A DNA stretch of 35,681 nucleotides from Symploca sp. SIO3C6 (GCA_010692425.1 JAAHHJ010000053.1:1-35681), one strand, 5' to 3'. Counted from the first letter of the stretch, positions 8,685 to 18,373 are shown. Numbers and translations: made by a program. Notes: a model not told the origin generated them from the sequence alone.

Positions 8685-11600
8685 TTATATTGGATCGCCA
8701 ATTAGGGTGAAAGCTGCCCAGTAGTAGGGATGGGACAGGCTTTGATTTCCTAAATCTGACCATTCTGGCGGTAAAGAAATGCTTTTGCCGGAGTTATATA
8801 ACCGATTGTTTTCTATACGCACTCCGCCTCTAATCATTGCTAACTGCGCCCTTCGTAAAGCCTCTGCTTTACTGATTGCTTTAGACAGCTGAAAGTAAAA
8901 CTCCGTGGTTAACCCGAGAGAACCTTGATCACTAACATACCAAAGTGTTGCTAGAGTAGAATCAACTCCCGCCATTAGTGCTGATCCAGCAAAACCCAAT
9001 TCAGCTTCCCTATTTCCAAGAGCAGTTCTACAAGCACTAAGCACCAGCAATTCTACTGGTGGATCCCAAAGTTGCAGTTGTCGGAATTCATCAAGATGAA
9101 GTTTGCGATTCCATAGCTGAATGTAGGAATTGTTGGGAGTACCAGGTTTGAACTCTGCATGGGTTGCTAGGTGAATAATACCAAATTCCTGTAGGCGTCG
9201 CTGTGCCTTTAAATTTTCTAGCGTGAAGGTTTCGTTGAGAAAAGATTTACCTTTCCAGATATCTTTAGCAATTATTCCTAACTCCATCGGTACTGCCGGT
9301 AAAGGAGGATGTTCGGTAAATTCTGAAGCTCCCATGGCAAGTACGTTGAGTTCTCTCAAGTCTCTGTAATTAGAATTAGTTAAACTCAGTGTCGGCACCA
9401 AGCTTATGCTATAATTCTCAATTAGAAATCTTTGCCCATCGTGGAGAGCAGCTATTGGCAAAGAGCGCAAACCTTCATCCATGGAAAACACCAAATTACT
9501 GATTCTGTTTTCTTCTAAACTAAACTCCAGGGGTTCTATCAGCCATTGGTAAAGTTGTGCAGCTGATTGGAGATAGTTAGTAGTGTTAGTTTTACGACGA
9601 TCAGTCAGTGCTTTCTGAAATTCTAGAACCGTGTCTAGAACTTTGGTTCGCATTGCCTTAGGGACACGCCGTCGAAGTGATTCCCCTTCTGCTGTAACCA
9701 TTAAAAGTTCTAGTTGAGAATCGTTTTGAGTTAAGCAATTTTCCTGTTGCTGAACTGATTCAGAACCTTTATTTCTTACGGTGGCAGGCATCTGCGATTC
9801 TAGATCAGTTTGGCATTCAGTTTGTGGTGAGACAATAGTAGTTGGTGTAAAAGTAGCATAAATTACTCCAGTTTTTATACCTGTAACTTGCTCCAATTTC
9901 CTAATCCAATTACGGACATCATCAATAGTGTTAATTTTTGTATTTGATGGTCGCCCTAAATATGCTTCAAATTCTTTTGTTAAGGTTTCTTCTAGTAAAT
10001 AAACCCGGTCACTTTCAGGTAAAACAGGTACATTTGTTTGAGCTACATTATCAATATTTTGTTGAACAATAGGCTTCAGCAGTATTTGATTGACATCTGC
10101 CAAAAAGTCATTATTATCTATTGGATTAGAGTTAGAACTTTCTGGTGCTGGTGCCGGTGAAGGCGGTGTGGGATTTGTCTCTGGAGGCAGCGGTGCTGGT
10201 GCTGGAGAAGGCGGTGTGGGATTTGTCTCTGGAGATGGCGGCGCTGGTGCTGGAGAAGGCGGTGTGGGATTTGTCTCTGGAGGCAGCGGCGCTGGTGCTG
10301 GAGAAGGCGGTGTGGGATTTGTCTCTGGAGATGGCGGTGCTGGCGCTGGCGCTGGCAAAGGTGTTGACACTGGCATAATAATCTCGCCGTCGTTAATCAT
10401 CCCATCAGCTGGGTCAAAATCCCTCGTATCTATTCGAGTTTGGTTATTATTGTCTTCGAGTGAAGAAGACAAATTTACATTCCCAGCATCGCCTAAGCCT
10501 CTATCTGTCGTAATTATGTCCCCATTGATGGTGAGAGTACCTAGAGCTGACAAGGTTACATGACCAGCATTACCATCGCTTGGTTCGCTAGTATTAATAG
10601 TACCTGTAGTAATATTGCCATCTGTAGTAGATAAAGTTACTGAACCAGAATCAGCAGTACCTGTATCTGTAGTTATGATATTGCCAGTAATAATATCGCC
10701 TGCTGCTTCTAAAATTACAGGTCCAGCGTCACCTGAGATTATGGGATTAGCACCCACAGCACCAGAACTGACATCAATATTATCAGTAGTGATACTTGCC
10801 GGAGAGGATATTTCTCCAGTGGAAGTAAAATCCACATCTCCTAGATCAGAGGGAGAAATATTAGCCGAATTATCCAATTGGGTTTTGCCTGCTTGCAAAA
10901 TCAGGGCTCGGCTTTCTGTAAGCTGACTGAAGTGGGGATCTGTAGTGGGAATAGAAGCAGGAGTATCCGGTTGTGTAATCGTAATATTTCCACTTCTAAT
11001 GCTACCTGTAGCCTCTACCTTAAGTGCCACACCAGTATAATTACCAAATTCCACATCGCCTTCGGCACTGATAATGGGGTCATAGATACTACCAAAACTA
11101 GCGGGAATACCTGATAATTCAAAAATCGAGAATTTACCGCCGCTGGTAAAGTGAGCATCTAAGGAAACACTACCATCACTGACTAAACTAAGGTCAGCCC
11201 CACTTTGAAATTGCGTCTGAGTAGAATTGAGAGCTTGGATATCAATTCCATTATTACCTTGAATATAAAGATTACCTCCTGCCTGAGCTAGAAATGAATT
11301 TTCTAGGCTATCTCTTACCCTCACCGTATCCTCTGCCAGCAGGTTTAAGTCTCCAGTTGTCTGTAAATGGCTCTCTAGTAAAGTTAGGTTGCCGAAGGCT
11401 TTAATCGTAGCTATTTGTGCCGTGATTTTGTTAGCTACCACATCCCCAGACTCAATCGGAATATTTGAACCTGTTAGGATTAGACTACCGTCAGGTTTAA
11501 CTGTTACTCCTGTAGCATGACCTCTATTAGTTCCAGTTAACAGCTGAGACAATGAAAGAGGATTCAACTCAATTAGGGGGGCTTGAACTTCCAAACTCAG

Positions 11601-12302
11601 CAACTGTCCTGGAAAGTTGATACTGACCAAACTTTCTCCTGGCACAGCTGTCACCGTAATCTTACCAGCTGGAGCTTCCAGAGTTCCGCTGCTGATGACA
11701 GTACCTGCTAATAAATTTAAGCTATGCCCTTGAGTTACTGCCAGCTTGCCTGCATTAATAATCTCAGCAGGAGTCCCAGATGTTCCAAAGACTAGAGTAC
11801 TTGGAGTACCTACCAAGACAGAGTAGTTATTGGTACCAATTGCCTTAAAAAAATTGTCTTCATTAAAGCCAATACCAGTAGCAGTAGTAGCAGTAAATGA
11901 GGCGGGAAGATTCAACTGAGCATTAGAACCAAAAATAATGCCAGCTGGATTCATTAACAAGAGATTGGAGTTGCCCCCTGTAACTTGAATTAGACCATTA
12001 ATCAAAGACGGTTTACCACCAGTAATTCGACCTAATATATTTTTGAACTCTGGTTGGGAAAGAAAGTTAGCAATCTGTTCTTGAGTGAGATCAAACTCAC
12101 TAAAACTATGGAAGAGATTAACTCCATCATCAGAAAGACTCCCGCCGCTGATCTCAAAACTATTACCATTACTTGAAACACTAGTGCCAGTGCCGTCAGC
12201 TGCTGGGATAATTGTTTGTGCTTGAGTCGGTTTCAGACTAAGGCTCCCTACAACATAGATGGCAGCTAGCAACTGGTTAATTCCCCTGACAGCTATTTTC
12301 AT
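8685..12302 (-). CDS. Exported TPS (haemagglutinin N-terminal domain) - proline linker - CHAT protease fusion
   Basis: A 1205-residue protein with three visible parts. Residues 1-28 form a signal peptide ending PTQA. About 30-250 is a filamentous-haemagglutinin/two-partner-secretion domain (LLMNPAGIIFG, LPASFTATTATGI), which in known systems is recognised by an outer-membrane TpsB transporter; beta-helix-like repeats follow to about 620. A Pro/Ala linker (about 640-720) is built from four 16-residue units. The C-terminal third is a CHAT domain (caspase/separase-like cysteine peptidase, clan CD): catalytic His is about residue 1048 in HLATHAEF and Cys about 1091 in LSACRTA, and the end WAAFTLIGDPI is characteristic. 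CHAT usually follows TPR repeats; here it follows a secretion module. GGGAG precedes the ATG at good spacing. No tpsB gene lies in the window. The substrate is unknown; secretion and proteolysis are inferred from domains. Confidence 0.92.
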   Translation of the reverse strand: MKIAVRGINQLLAAIYVVGSLSLKPTQAQTIIPAADGTGTSVSSNGNSFEISGGSLSDDGVNLFHSFSEFDLTQEQIANFLSQPEFKNILGRITGGKPSLINGLIQVTGGNSNLLLMNPAGIIFGSNAQLNLPASFTATTATGIGFNEDNFFKAIGTNNYSVLVGTPSTLVFGTSGTPAEIINAGKLAVTQGHSLNLLAGTVISSGTLEAPAGKITVTAVPGESLVSINFPGQLLSLEVQAPLIELNPLSLSQLLTGTNRGHATGVTVKPDGSLILTGSNIPIESGDVVANKITAQIATIKAFGNLTLLESHLQTTGDLNLLAEDTVRVRDSLENSFLAQAGGNLYIQGNNGIDIQALNSTQTQFQSGADLSLVSDGSVSLDAHFTSGGKFSIFELSGIPASFGSIYDPIISAEGDVEFGNYTGVALKVEATGSIRSGNITITQPDTPASIPTTDPHFSQLTESRALILQAGKTQLDNSANISPSDLGDVDFTSTGEISSPASITTDNIDVSSGAVGANPIISGDAGPVILEAAGDIITGNIITTDTGTADSGSVTLSTTDGNITTGTINTSEPSDGNAGHVTLSALGTLTINGDIITTDRGLGDAGNVNLSSSLEDNNNQTRIDTRDFDPADGMINDGEIIMPVSTPLPAPAPAPPSPETNPTPPSPAPAPLPPETNPTPPSPAPAPPSPETNPTPPSPAPAPLPPETNPTPPSPAPAPESSNSNPIDNNDFLADVNQILLKPIVQQNIDNVAQTNVPVLPESDRVYLLEETLTKEFEAYLGRPSNTKINTIDDVRNWIRKLEQVTGIKTGVIYATFTPTTIVSPQTECQTDLESQMPATVRNKGSESVQQQENCLTQNDSQLELLMVTAEGESLRRRVPKAMRTKVLDTVLEFQKALTDRRKTNTTNYLQSAAQLYQWLIEPLEFSLEENRISNLVFSMDEGLRSLPIAALHDGQRFLIENYSISLVPTLSLTNSNYRDLRELNVLAMGASEFTEHPPLPAVPMELGIIAKDIWKGKSFLNETFTLENLKAQRRLQEFGIIHLATHAEFKPGTPNNSYIQLWNRKLHLDEFRQLQLWDPPVELLVLSACRTALGNREAELGFAGSALMAGVDSTLATLWYVSDQGSLGLTTEFYFQLSKAISKAEALRRAQLAMIRGGVRIENNRLYNSGKSISLPPEWSDLGNQSLSHPYYWAAFTLIGDPI
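10145..10336. repeat. Four in-frame 48-bp tandem repeats encoding the Pro/Ala linker
   Basis: The segment starting GAAGGCGGTGTGGGATTTGT recurs at 10159, 10207, 10255 and 10303, exactly 48 bp apart. Each unit encodes 16 residues on the minus strand (PAPAPPSPETNPTPPS or PAPAPLPPETNPTPPS). The two versions alternate, so the higher-order period is 96 bp, suggesting a 48-bp duplication followed by duplication of the pair. Because units are in frame, copy-number change would lengthen or shorten the linker without breaking the protein. Confidence 0.92.
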
Positions 12303-12842
12303 CTGGCTACTCCCTGAAACAGATAAATGTAAATGCTGAGAGTTTGAATTTGTCGCGCTGTCTCCACCACTGGCTAATGTTAACAGAATGTAGGTGTAAA
12401 CAAGCTACATTTGTTCAACAACTTACAACTTATTAGAATTAGAATTTACTTTAGTTGCCCGAGAAGTAAATAATTTGTAATTATTAGGTAGACATAATGA
12501 AAAAACCGTGGGAGATTATTTCCCACGGTGTTCAGCATGAGGAGTCTTAACTTAACTTGGATTGTAGAGGTAACTGAGTAGTAATCAGATACTGGTAACA
12601 GTTTTGGTAACAGGAGAGGTTTTGGGAACGAAAGCCATAACCTAGTGCTGCTGCCCTCCAAATCAAAAGCAAAATTCAAAACTCACAAAAGTGATATGAT
12701 GAACCTTGAAGTGATTGGAGATGGCAGCTTCAGTTGTGCCGTGCTGTACTCGCATACTGGAAATAGCTGGCACTGCTACAACTTTCAAACTGCTAACTTT
12801 CTTGAGCTTTGCTCAAAAAAATGCAGTTGCCGCGGTTATAAC
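12303..12842. other. Intergenic region between the CHAT gene and the GGR-family gene
   Basis: 540 bp containing the 5' region of the CHAT gene (about 12303-12440, AT-rich, no clear -35/-10 that I would defend), a strong minus-strand terminator (12504-12526), and a perfect small hairpin TTGAGC/GCTCAA at 12802-12816. Short frames on both strands (for example 12446-12679 minus and 12715-12897 plus) have no ribosome binding site or recognisable product and are not called. The ~310 bp between the GGR stop and the terminator may be a long 3' UTR or a small RNA. Confidence 0.5.
12498..12526 (-). terminator. Strong intrinsic terminator on the minus strand
   Basis: CCGTGGGA (12504-12511) pairs perfectly with TCCCACGG (12519-12526) around a seven-base loop. 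Six A residues at 12498-12503 give a U run directly after the stem on the minus strand. It would stop transcripts entering from higher coordinates, but the nearest minus-strand gene (stop at 12843) ends 317 bp earlier. Confidence 0.8.
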
Positions 12843-13961
12843 TCAACCTCCGAAGGGTATTAAGCGCTTGAGGGCACGATTTACGACCTCTGAGTAGCGT
12901 AATTCTCCACACATAATCTGGAGCATAATCTGAGTGGCTTGAGGCTGCTTGACGCCCACTTTATAGCCAATTCCAGGAAAACGGAAGAAGGTTCCAGTTA
13001 ATTTGCTGGCGTAACCCATATCACTGCCCCATTCTTCATTCATCAGTTGGGTATATTTTTCGAGAGCATCTCCAATGCCTGCTATTGCTCCCTCAATTGC
13101 TTCAGCCGCCTTGATACCACTGTACATTGAGGGTCTAATACCCTCAGCCGTAAAAGGATCAACTACACAGGCAGCTTCCCCTGCCAAAATAGCATTTTGA
13201 GTGTGCAGCTTTTGTTCCCCATTCCAGAGACAAAGGGCATGCTCATGCTGTTGGCAGTTGTTGAGATCTAAACCACAATTTTTGGCGTAATCGCTGAGGG
13301 TGCGCTGAAGGTTTTTGTCTTCACCGCCACGGAAGGTACCAATACCAAGGGAGTAACCGTCGGCTTTCGGCATCTGCCAGATGTAGCCGTTTTTGACTTG
13401 ACCAAAGTCAAAGCGTATTGGTTCATTAGCAGCTACTGATGAGTTTTTATTCTCTAAGGCAATAGCTGTGCGCTGCTGGCGTTCCTTGAAGCCTAGCCAT
13501 TGTGCCATCGGTCCTTTGGCACCGTCAGCAGCAATAATGTAGCGACCTTCAAAAGAGCCATTGGCTGTGTTAACCTGCCAGTGATCTCCCTTGAATTCAA
13601 CACCAGTTACTGCACTCTGATCTCGGAGTTCAGCTCCTTGTTTTTGCGCCTGTTGGATCAAAAAGTGGTCGAAAGCGTCTCGCTGCACCATCCACATCGG
13701 TTCTGGCGTCTTCAGCTTCACTTCCACCGGGTCTTCCATTTTCCAGGTGTAGCGAATTTTATTAACTTTGGCAGAGATAACCGGGGCAAAGTCAAAATCA
13801 AACCACTTTTGCACTGCCGGTGAAACTCCCCCTGCACAAGCTTTGTATCGGGGTAGGGATTCTTTTTCCACCACTAGAACTGATTTACCACCTTTAGCAA
13901 GGTGATAGGCAGCAGTTCCACCAGCAGGACCAGCACCGACGATTATGCAGTCAAACATCAT
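12843..13961 (-). CDS. Geranylgeranyl-reductase-family FAD-dependent oxidoreductase (ChlP paralogue)
   Basis: A 372-residue flavoprotein of the geranylgeranyl reductase / PHBH fold. The N-terminal FAD motif is CIIVGAGPAGGTAAYHLAKGG, followed by the E-K box (VVEKESLPRYKACAGG), the GRYIIAADGAKGP second motif, and the FAD-ribityl segment ILAGEAACVVDPFTAEGI around residue 265. True ChlP (geranylgeranyl-chlorophyll reductase) is about 405 residues with a different N-terminus, so this is more likely the shorter paralogue found in many cyanobacteria, perhaps acting on an isoprenoid chain; its substrate cannot be read from sequence. It lies downstream of frr on the same strand, but a 580-bp gap makes a shared transcript uncertain. 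The paired ATGATG at 13961/13958 leaves the start ambiguous by one codon. Confidence 0.85.
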   Translation of the reverse strand: MMFDCIIVGAGPAGGTAAYHLAKGGKSVLVVEKESLPRYKACAGGVSPAVQKWFDFDFAPVISAKVNKIRYTWKMEDPVEVKLKTPEPMWMVQRDAFDHFLIQQAQKQGAELRDQSAVTGVEFKGDHWQVNTANGSFEGRYIIAADGAKGPMAQWLGFKERQQRTAIALENKNSSVAANEPIRFDFGQVKNGYIWQMPKADGYSLGIGTFRGGEDKNLQRTLSDYAKNCGLDLNNCQQHEHALCLWNGEQKLHTQNAILAGEAACVVDPFTAEGIRPSMYSGIKAAEAIEGAIAGIGDALEKYTQLMNEEWGSDMGYASKLTGTFFRFPGIGYKVGVKQPQATQIMLQIMCGELRYSEVVNRALKRLIPFGG

Positions 13962-14543
13962 GCTTAGATTTTACTCCTCTTTTGAAGTTCCATAAACTCT
14001 GGATTTGAGCTGACTGATGAACAAAAACTTTTGTTGAGAGGATGCTCGCAGTTCGGACGTTTTTATGGTAATATGCACTCACTAGTAGAATGGGGCAATT
14101 CCTCTGTGAGTCAGCCAAAACCAGGCAAGTCAATATTTTTAGGCTTTTGGTTGCTCTCCAAAAGCCTTCTACCATATTTTTGTCCTGGCTTCAACATTAT
14201 ATACGGGTTTTTGAGGAAGGTCAGTAGCTAGCCCCTCATGACTAATGCTACAGTGAGCTGTTACACACTTAATTTGCATCTTTTTGGACAGGTGGATGAC
14301 GGGCAAGACGCCAATCCCACGGCTATCCCACAAGAAACAGAATGATTTTTGTTTATGCAAATTAACTGAGTCGAGTAAATAGTAAAATCAAAAGAGATAG
14401 CCGCTAAGCACCCTTACCGCTGTCAGTGGTTTTACTAAAATCACTGGTGAGCCAACTGCTACTCTAATTGACAAGAGGAAGCTGATTGTGTCCAACGGTA
14501 AGGAACTTCTAAGATAATGGAGTCAGGGTCTAGATGTTTGCTG
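13962..14543. other. Gene-free region between frr and the GGR-family gene
   Basis: 582 bp with no supported gene. An imperfect hairpin (CAGTG.TTTT/AAAA.CACTG) lies at 14424-14446, about 100 bp after the frr stop, without a T run in either direction. Short frames on both strands (14031-14231 plus; 13951-14175 and 14169-14360 minus) are unsupported. The composition suggests degraded sequence, but I could not identify a parent element. Confidence 0.45.
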
Positions 14544-15903
<1,360 letters not shown>

Positions 15904-15918
15904 TCACAACTCTAAATT

Positions 15919-16458
15919 TCACCACTCAATCTCAGAGCCAATTACCTCTGTCGATTGAGGTGAGACCTCTTCCCCTACTAACAGGGCTGCGATTGCCCTT
16001 TGCAAATAGGGTTGCTTTACTGCTGCTGGCTGTTGGGAATTATCATCAATGCAGCCTTTATAGAAAACAATACCCAATTGGTCGATGAGAAATGAACTCA
16101 GAGTTTTCTGTGCTCCGAAGCTTTGAGCTACTTCTTGAGTTGAATCCCAAAGGTAAGGAAAATTCAGTTGCTTGTCTCTAGCAAATTTTTTCATATTCTC
16201 CAGACAATTTTCCTGGGAACAACTTATCTTATCGGAGTTAATTCCAATCAGAGTAAAGTTTTGGTCGTGAAATTGAGATTGAATTTTTTTGAGTCTGTCT
16301 ACATAAGACAAAACATAGGGACAGTTATTGGAGATAAAAATTACTCCTATCCCTCTCCACTTTTCCAGGTAACGAGAGAGATGATGGACATGCTTATCAA
16401 TTCCTGGTAGTTCAAAATCAGGAGCATAACTGCCAACGGGAGTACCAATCTGTTCCAT
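15919..16458 (-). CDS. Thioredoxin-fold (AhpC/TSA-type) protein lacking the first CxxC cysteine
   Basis: A 179-residue redoxin-like protein: the beta-alpha-beta core is visible from APDFELPGID through GVIFISNNCPYVLSYVDRL, IGINSD, LNFPYLWDSTQEVAQSFGAQKT, to FYKGCIDDN. In the related redoxin family the active site reads CNHCPYV; here it reads SNNCPYV, so only the second cysteine remains. The usual C-terminal Cys also appears replaced (GSEIEW). Other cysteines (SCSQENC, GCID) could take part in disulphides. It may therefore act as a one-Cys peroxidase-like protein or be a non-thioredoxin binding protein. It is monocistronic on the minus strand, downstream of the agmatinase pseudogene. Cys comparison rests on my memory of family members. 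Confidence 0.75.
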   Translation of the reverse strand: MEQIGTPVGSYAPDFELPGIDKHVHHLSRYLEKWRGIGVIFISNNCPYVLSYVDRLKKIQSQFHDQNFTLIGINSDKISCSQENCLENMKKFARDKQLNFPYLWDSTQEVAQSFGAQKTLSSFLIDQLGIVFYKGCIDDNSQQPAAVKQPYLQRAIAALLVGEEVSPQSTEVIGSEIEW

Positions 16459-16542
16459 TGCCTCAACTTCTCCTAAACTCCATCTTCTACACCCTGTACA
16501 AAGCGCGCTTGACTTCTAGCTAGAGTTTGATAACCAATTAAT

Positions 16543-17216
16543 TTATATCAATTTATAGACAAGTTTGGCAGCTGTAAATTGAGAGACCACAGAATCAAAA
16601 CTGGTGCTAGTTCCATAACATCGCAGCCAATAACTTGATAGTTTTCAAACACTTGCCTTAAAAAGGTGGTATAGCAGTACGTATTAAGGTTAGGACAAGC
16701 TAAATCGCTAAAACTTTGTCAAATTCACCCCTTCTGCCCTGGAGCCTTCTGCCCTGGAGCCTTGCGCGTAGCGCTATAAGAGCATACCAACTGAGACCAC
16801 CTGGTTCCGGTGTACCGACTCCAGGCATCAGAGCTGGATCAATTCCATCTAAAATCAATGGTAATAAATACTTGTTCAGTAGAAATACTCGCCAGTGCTT
16901 GTGCTATCCAATTAGGATCTTGAGCAATCTGCCGCGCCAAAATTACTTTAATTGAATTGTGTTTAATCAGGTCAGGTTCTTCTTTGCAAATAGAGCGAAT
17001 ACCAAATGGTAATATCGGCAACCCCATATCTGCAATGCGGCGCATGACACAGGCATGATCATAAATTGAGCCTTTGTATTCGTGGCGCAAGTCACAATGA
17101 GCATCAATTTGAATCACGGTGAAAGGTTCTGCGCTAGCTCGGCGATAAACATCGACAATCCCAGCAGTGATGCTATGTTCACCACCGATAGCAATTACCA
17201 ATTTGTGGTCATTGTT
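16543..17216 (-). pseudogene. speB: Agmatinase/ureohydrolase pseudogene (N-truncated, frameshifted, MITE-interrupted)
   Basis: Agmatinase hydrolyses agmatine to putrescine and urea with two Mn ions. The first piece (17216 to about 16850) shows VIAIGGEHSITAG and DAHCDLR, both metal-binding motifs. One extra base at about 16850, in the T/A run after ITIDF, shifts the frame; in the new frame the expected DGIDPALMPGVGTPEPGG follows. A 105-bp MITE (16672-16776) then interrupts after GGLSWYAL. Beyond it, LRQVFENYQVIGCDVMELAPV continues, and a second frameshift near 16600 precedes SQFTAAKLVYKLI and the TAA at 16543. The N-terminal ~100 residues are absent; the divergent hydrolase gene begins at 17280. 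Function is lost by several independent lesions. Confidence 0.88.
16672..16776. mobile_element. MITE copy 1 (105 bp, TA target duplication) inside the agmatinase pseudogene
   Basis: Ends are TAGCAGTACG (16672-16681) and CGTAGCGCTA (16767-16776), inverted repeats matching 8 of 10 bases. TA dinucleotides flank both sides (16670-16671 and 16777-16778). Removing the element plus one TA rejoins the agmatinase frame as WYALTTFLRQVFE. The interior carries two tandem CTTCTGCCCTGGAGC units. The same sequence recurs at 22678-22765. It has no coding capacity, so movement would need a transposase in trans; TA targeting suggests IS630/Tc1-mariner. Confidence 0.85.
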
Positions 17217-17279
17217 GACTTTTATTACACAATGTAAAAATGTGACTTGTAAAGATATGCAACTGCACTTTCTGCCTCT

Positions 17280-18185
17280 ATGAATCTCTCTTCCTCAATC
17301 GCACCCATTGGTACTGACATCGAAACTAAAACATGGATCTGGCAGGGTTTTCCCATTGGCTATAAAGTCCAAGGTGAGCAAGGACCAGCGATAGTGATGG
17401 TACATGGTTTTGGAGCATCTTCAGGGCATTGGCGCAAAAACCTACCAGTGTTGGGAGAAAACTGTCGGTGTTATGCCTTGGACTTGATTGGTTTTGGGGC
17501 TTCAGCCAAGCCCAATCCTGGGATTGAGATTGAATATACCTTTGAAACTTGGGGGCAGCAAGTTGCTGATTTTTGTCGGGAAGTTGTTGGTACTCCTGCT
17601 TTTTTGGTAGGTAATTCCATTGGTTGCATAGTGGTTATGCAAACAGCGGTGAATTATCCGGATCTTGCTCTTGGGGTTGCTATACTTAACTGTTCTCTGC
17701 GACTATTTCATGACCGCAAACGCGTTGAACTTTCCTGGTATCGTAGTATGGGAGTACCAATAGTTCAAAGGTTATTGGGTATTAAATGGGTTGGTCAACT
17801 ATTTTTTAGTCAACTTGCCAAGCCTAAAGTAGTGCGTAAGATTTTATTACAAGCCTATCAGCGAAAAGAAGAAGTTACAGACGAACTGGTTAATATGCTC
17901 ATGGCACCAGCTGCCGATGCTGGTGCAGCTGATGTATTTATTGCTTTCACTCGCTATTCTCAAGGTCCACTTGCCGAAGACCTACTACCAATTTTACCCT
18001 GTAGAGCCATAATTTTATGGGGTATACAAGACCCCTGGGAACCGATTGAGTTGGGGCGAGAGTTGGCGAACTTTACTCAAGTAGAAAAGTTTATACCTTT
18101 AGAAGGTTTAGGTCATTGCCCCCAAGATGAGGCCCCGGAGATAGTTAACCCAATTTTGCTAGATTGGGTTGTTGATTATTCATAG
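17280..18185 (+). CDS. Alpha/beta-hydrolase family protein
   Basis: A 301-residue alpha/beta hydrolase. The oxyanion-hole region is MVHGFGASSGHW, the nucleophile elbow is VGNSIG (Ser about residue 113), the acid is in WGIQDPWEP, and the catalytic His is in LEGLGHCPQDE. The overall pattern (DLIGFGASAKP, AILNCS, LPCRAIILWG) follows the cyanobacterial/plant chloroplast group that includes pheophytinase-like and ester-cleaving enzymes, but the substrate cannot be deduced. It starts on the opposite strand about 60 bp from the remaining agmatinase fragment. The start chosen is the first ATG in frame, with no clear Shine-Dalgarno. Nothing suggests damage. Confidence 0.88.
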   Translation: MNLSSSIAPIGTDIETKTWIWQGFPIGYKVQGEQGPAIVMVHGFGASSGHWRKNLPVLGENCRCYALDLIGFGASAKPNPGIEIEYTFETWGQQVADFCREVVGTPAFLVGNSIGCIVVMQTAVNYPDLALGVAILNCSLRLFHDRKRVELSWYRSMGVPIVQRLLGIKWVGQLFFSQLAKPKVVRKILLQAYQRKEEVTDELVNMLMAPAADAGAADVFIAFTRYSQGPLAEDLLPILPCRAIILWGIQDPWEPIELGRELANFTQVEKFIPLEGLGHCPQDEAPEIVNPILLDWVVDYS

Positions 18186-18262
18186 TTCATGGTTCATTGC
18201 TGATTGTTCATTGGGAACATATACCACAACTGTTGAATACAAACCCAATGAACCATATTCTA

Positions 18263-18306
18263 GAAGCCCCTTCTATACCCGTAGGGTTAGGAGGGGAGTA
18301 TGTCAC
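18263..18306 (-). repeat. IS200/IS605-type solo terminal hairpin, copy B
   Basis: Read on the minus strand it begins GTGACATACTCCC, has the conserved loop CTAACCCTACGGGTATAG, and ends GGGGCTTC. The same arrangement is at 22353-22398 in the other orientation with different but still mostly pairing stem bases. It resembles a transposon end left without its transposase. Confidence 0.65.
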
Positions 18307-18373
18307 TAACCCTAAGAATTTAGGTAAGAATCTTAGAAAATATTCTTTTTGTAGCTTTTTATACAGTTTTTTG

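Noticed and set aside
10145-10336. Repeat array as a CRISPR
   Set aside because: Units are contiguous 48-bp in-frame coding repeats without unique spacers.
10090-10563. Plus-strand glycine-rich open frame (157 codons)
   Set aside because: It is the antisense shadow of the proline-rich repeat linker of the CHAT gene; its composition follows directly from the 48-bp repeats.
12446-12679. Minus-strand ORF of 77 codons
   Set aside because: It runs through the strong terminator at 12498-12526, has no ribosome binding site and no recognisable sequence.
12715-12897. Plus-strand ORF of 60 codons overlapping the GGR-family gene end
   Set aside because: Overlaps the 3' end of a well supported gene on the other strand, no ribosome binding site, no family.
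12843-13961. Canonical ChlP
   Set aside because: Length (372 versus about 405 residues) and N-terminal sequence differ from chlorophyll geranylgeranyl reductase; more likely the paralogue.
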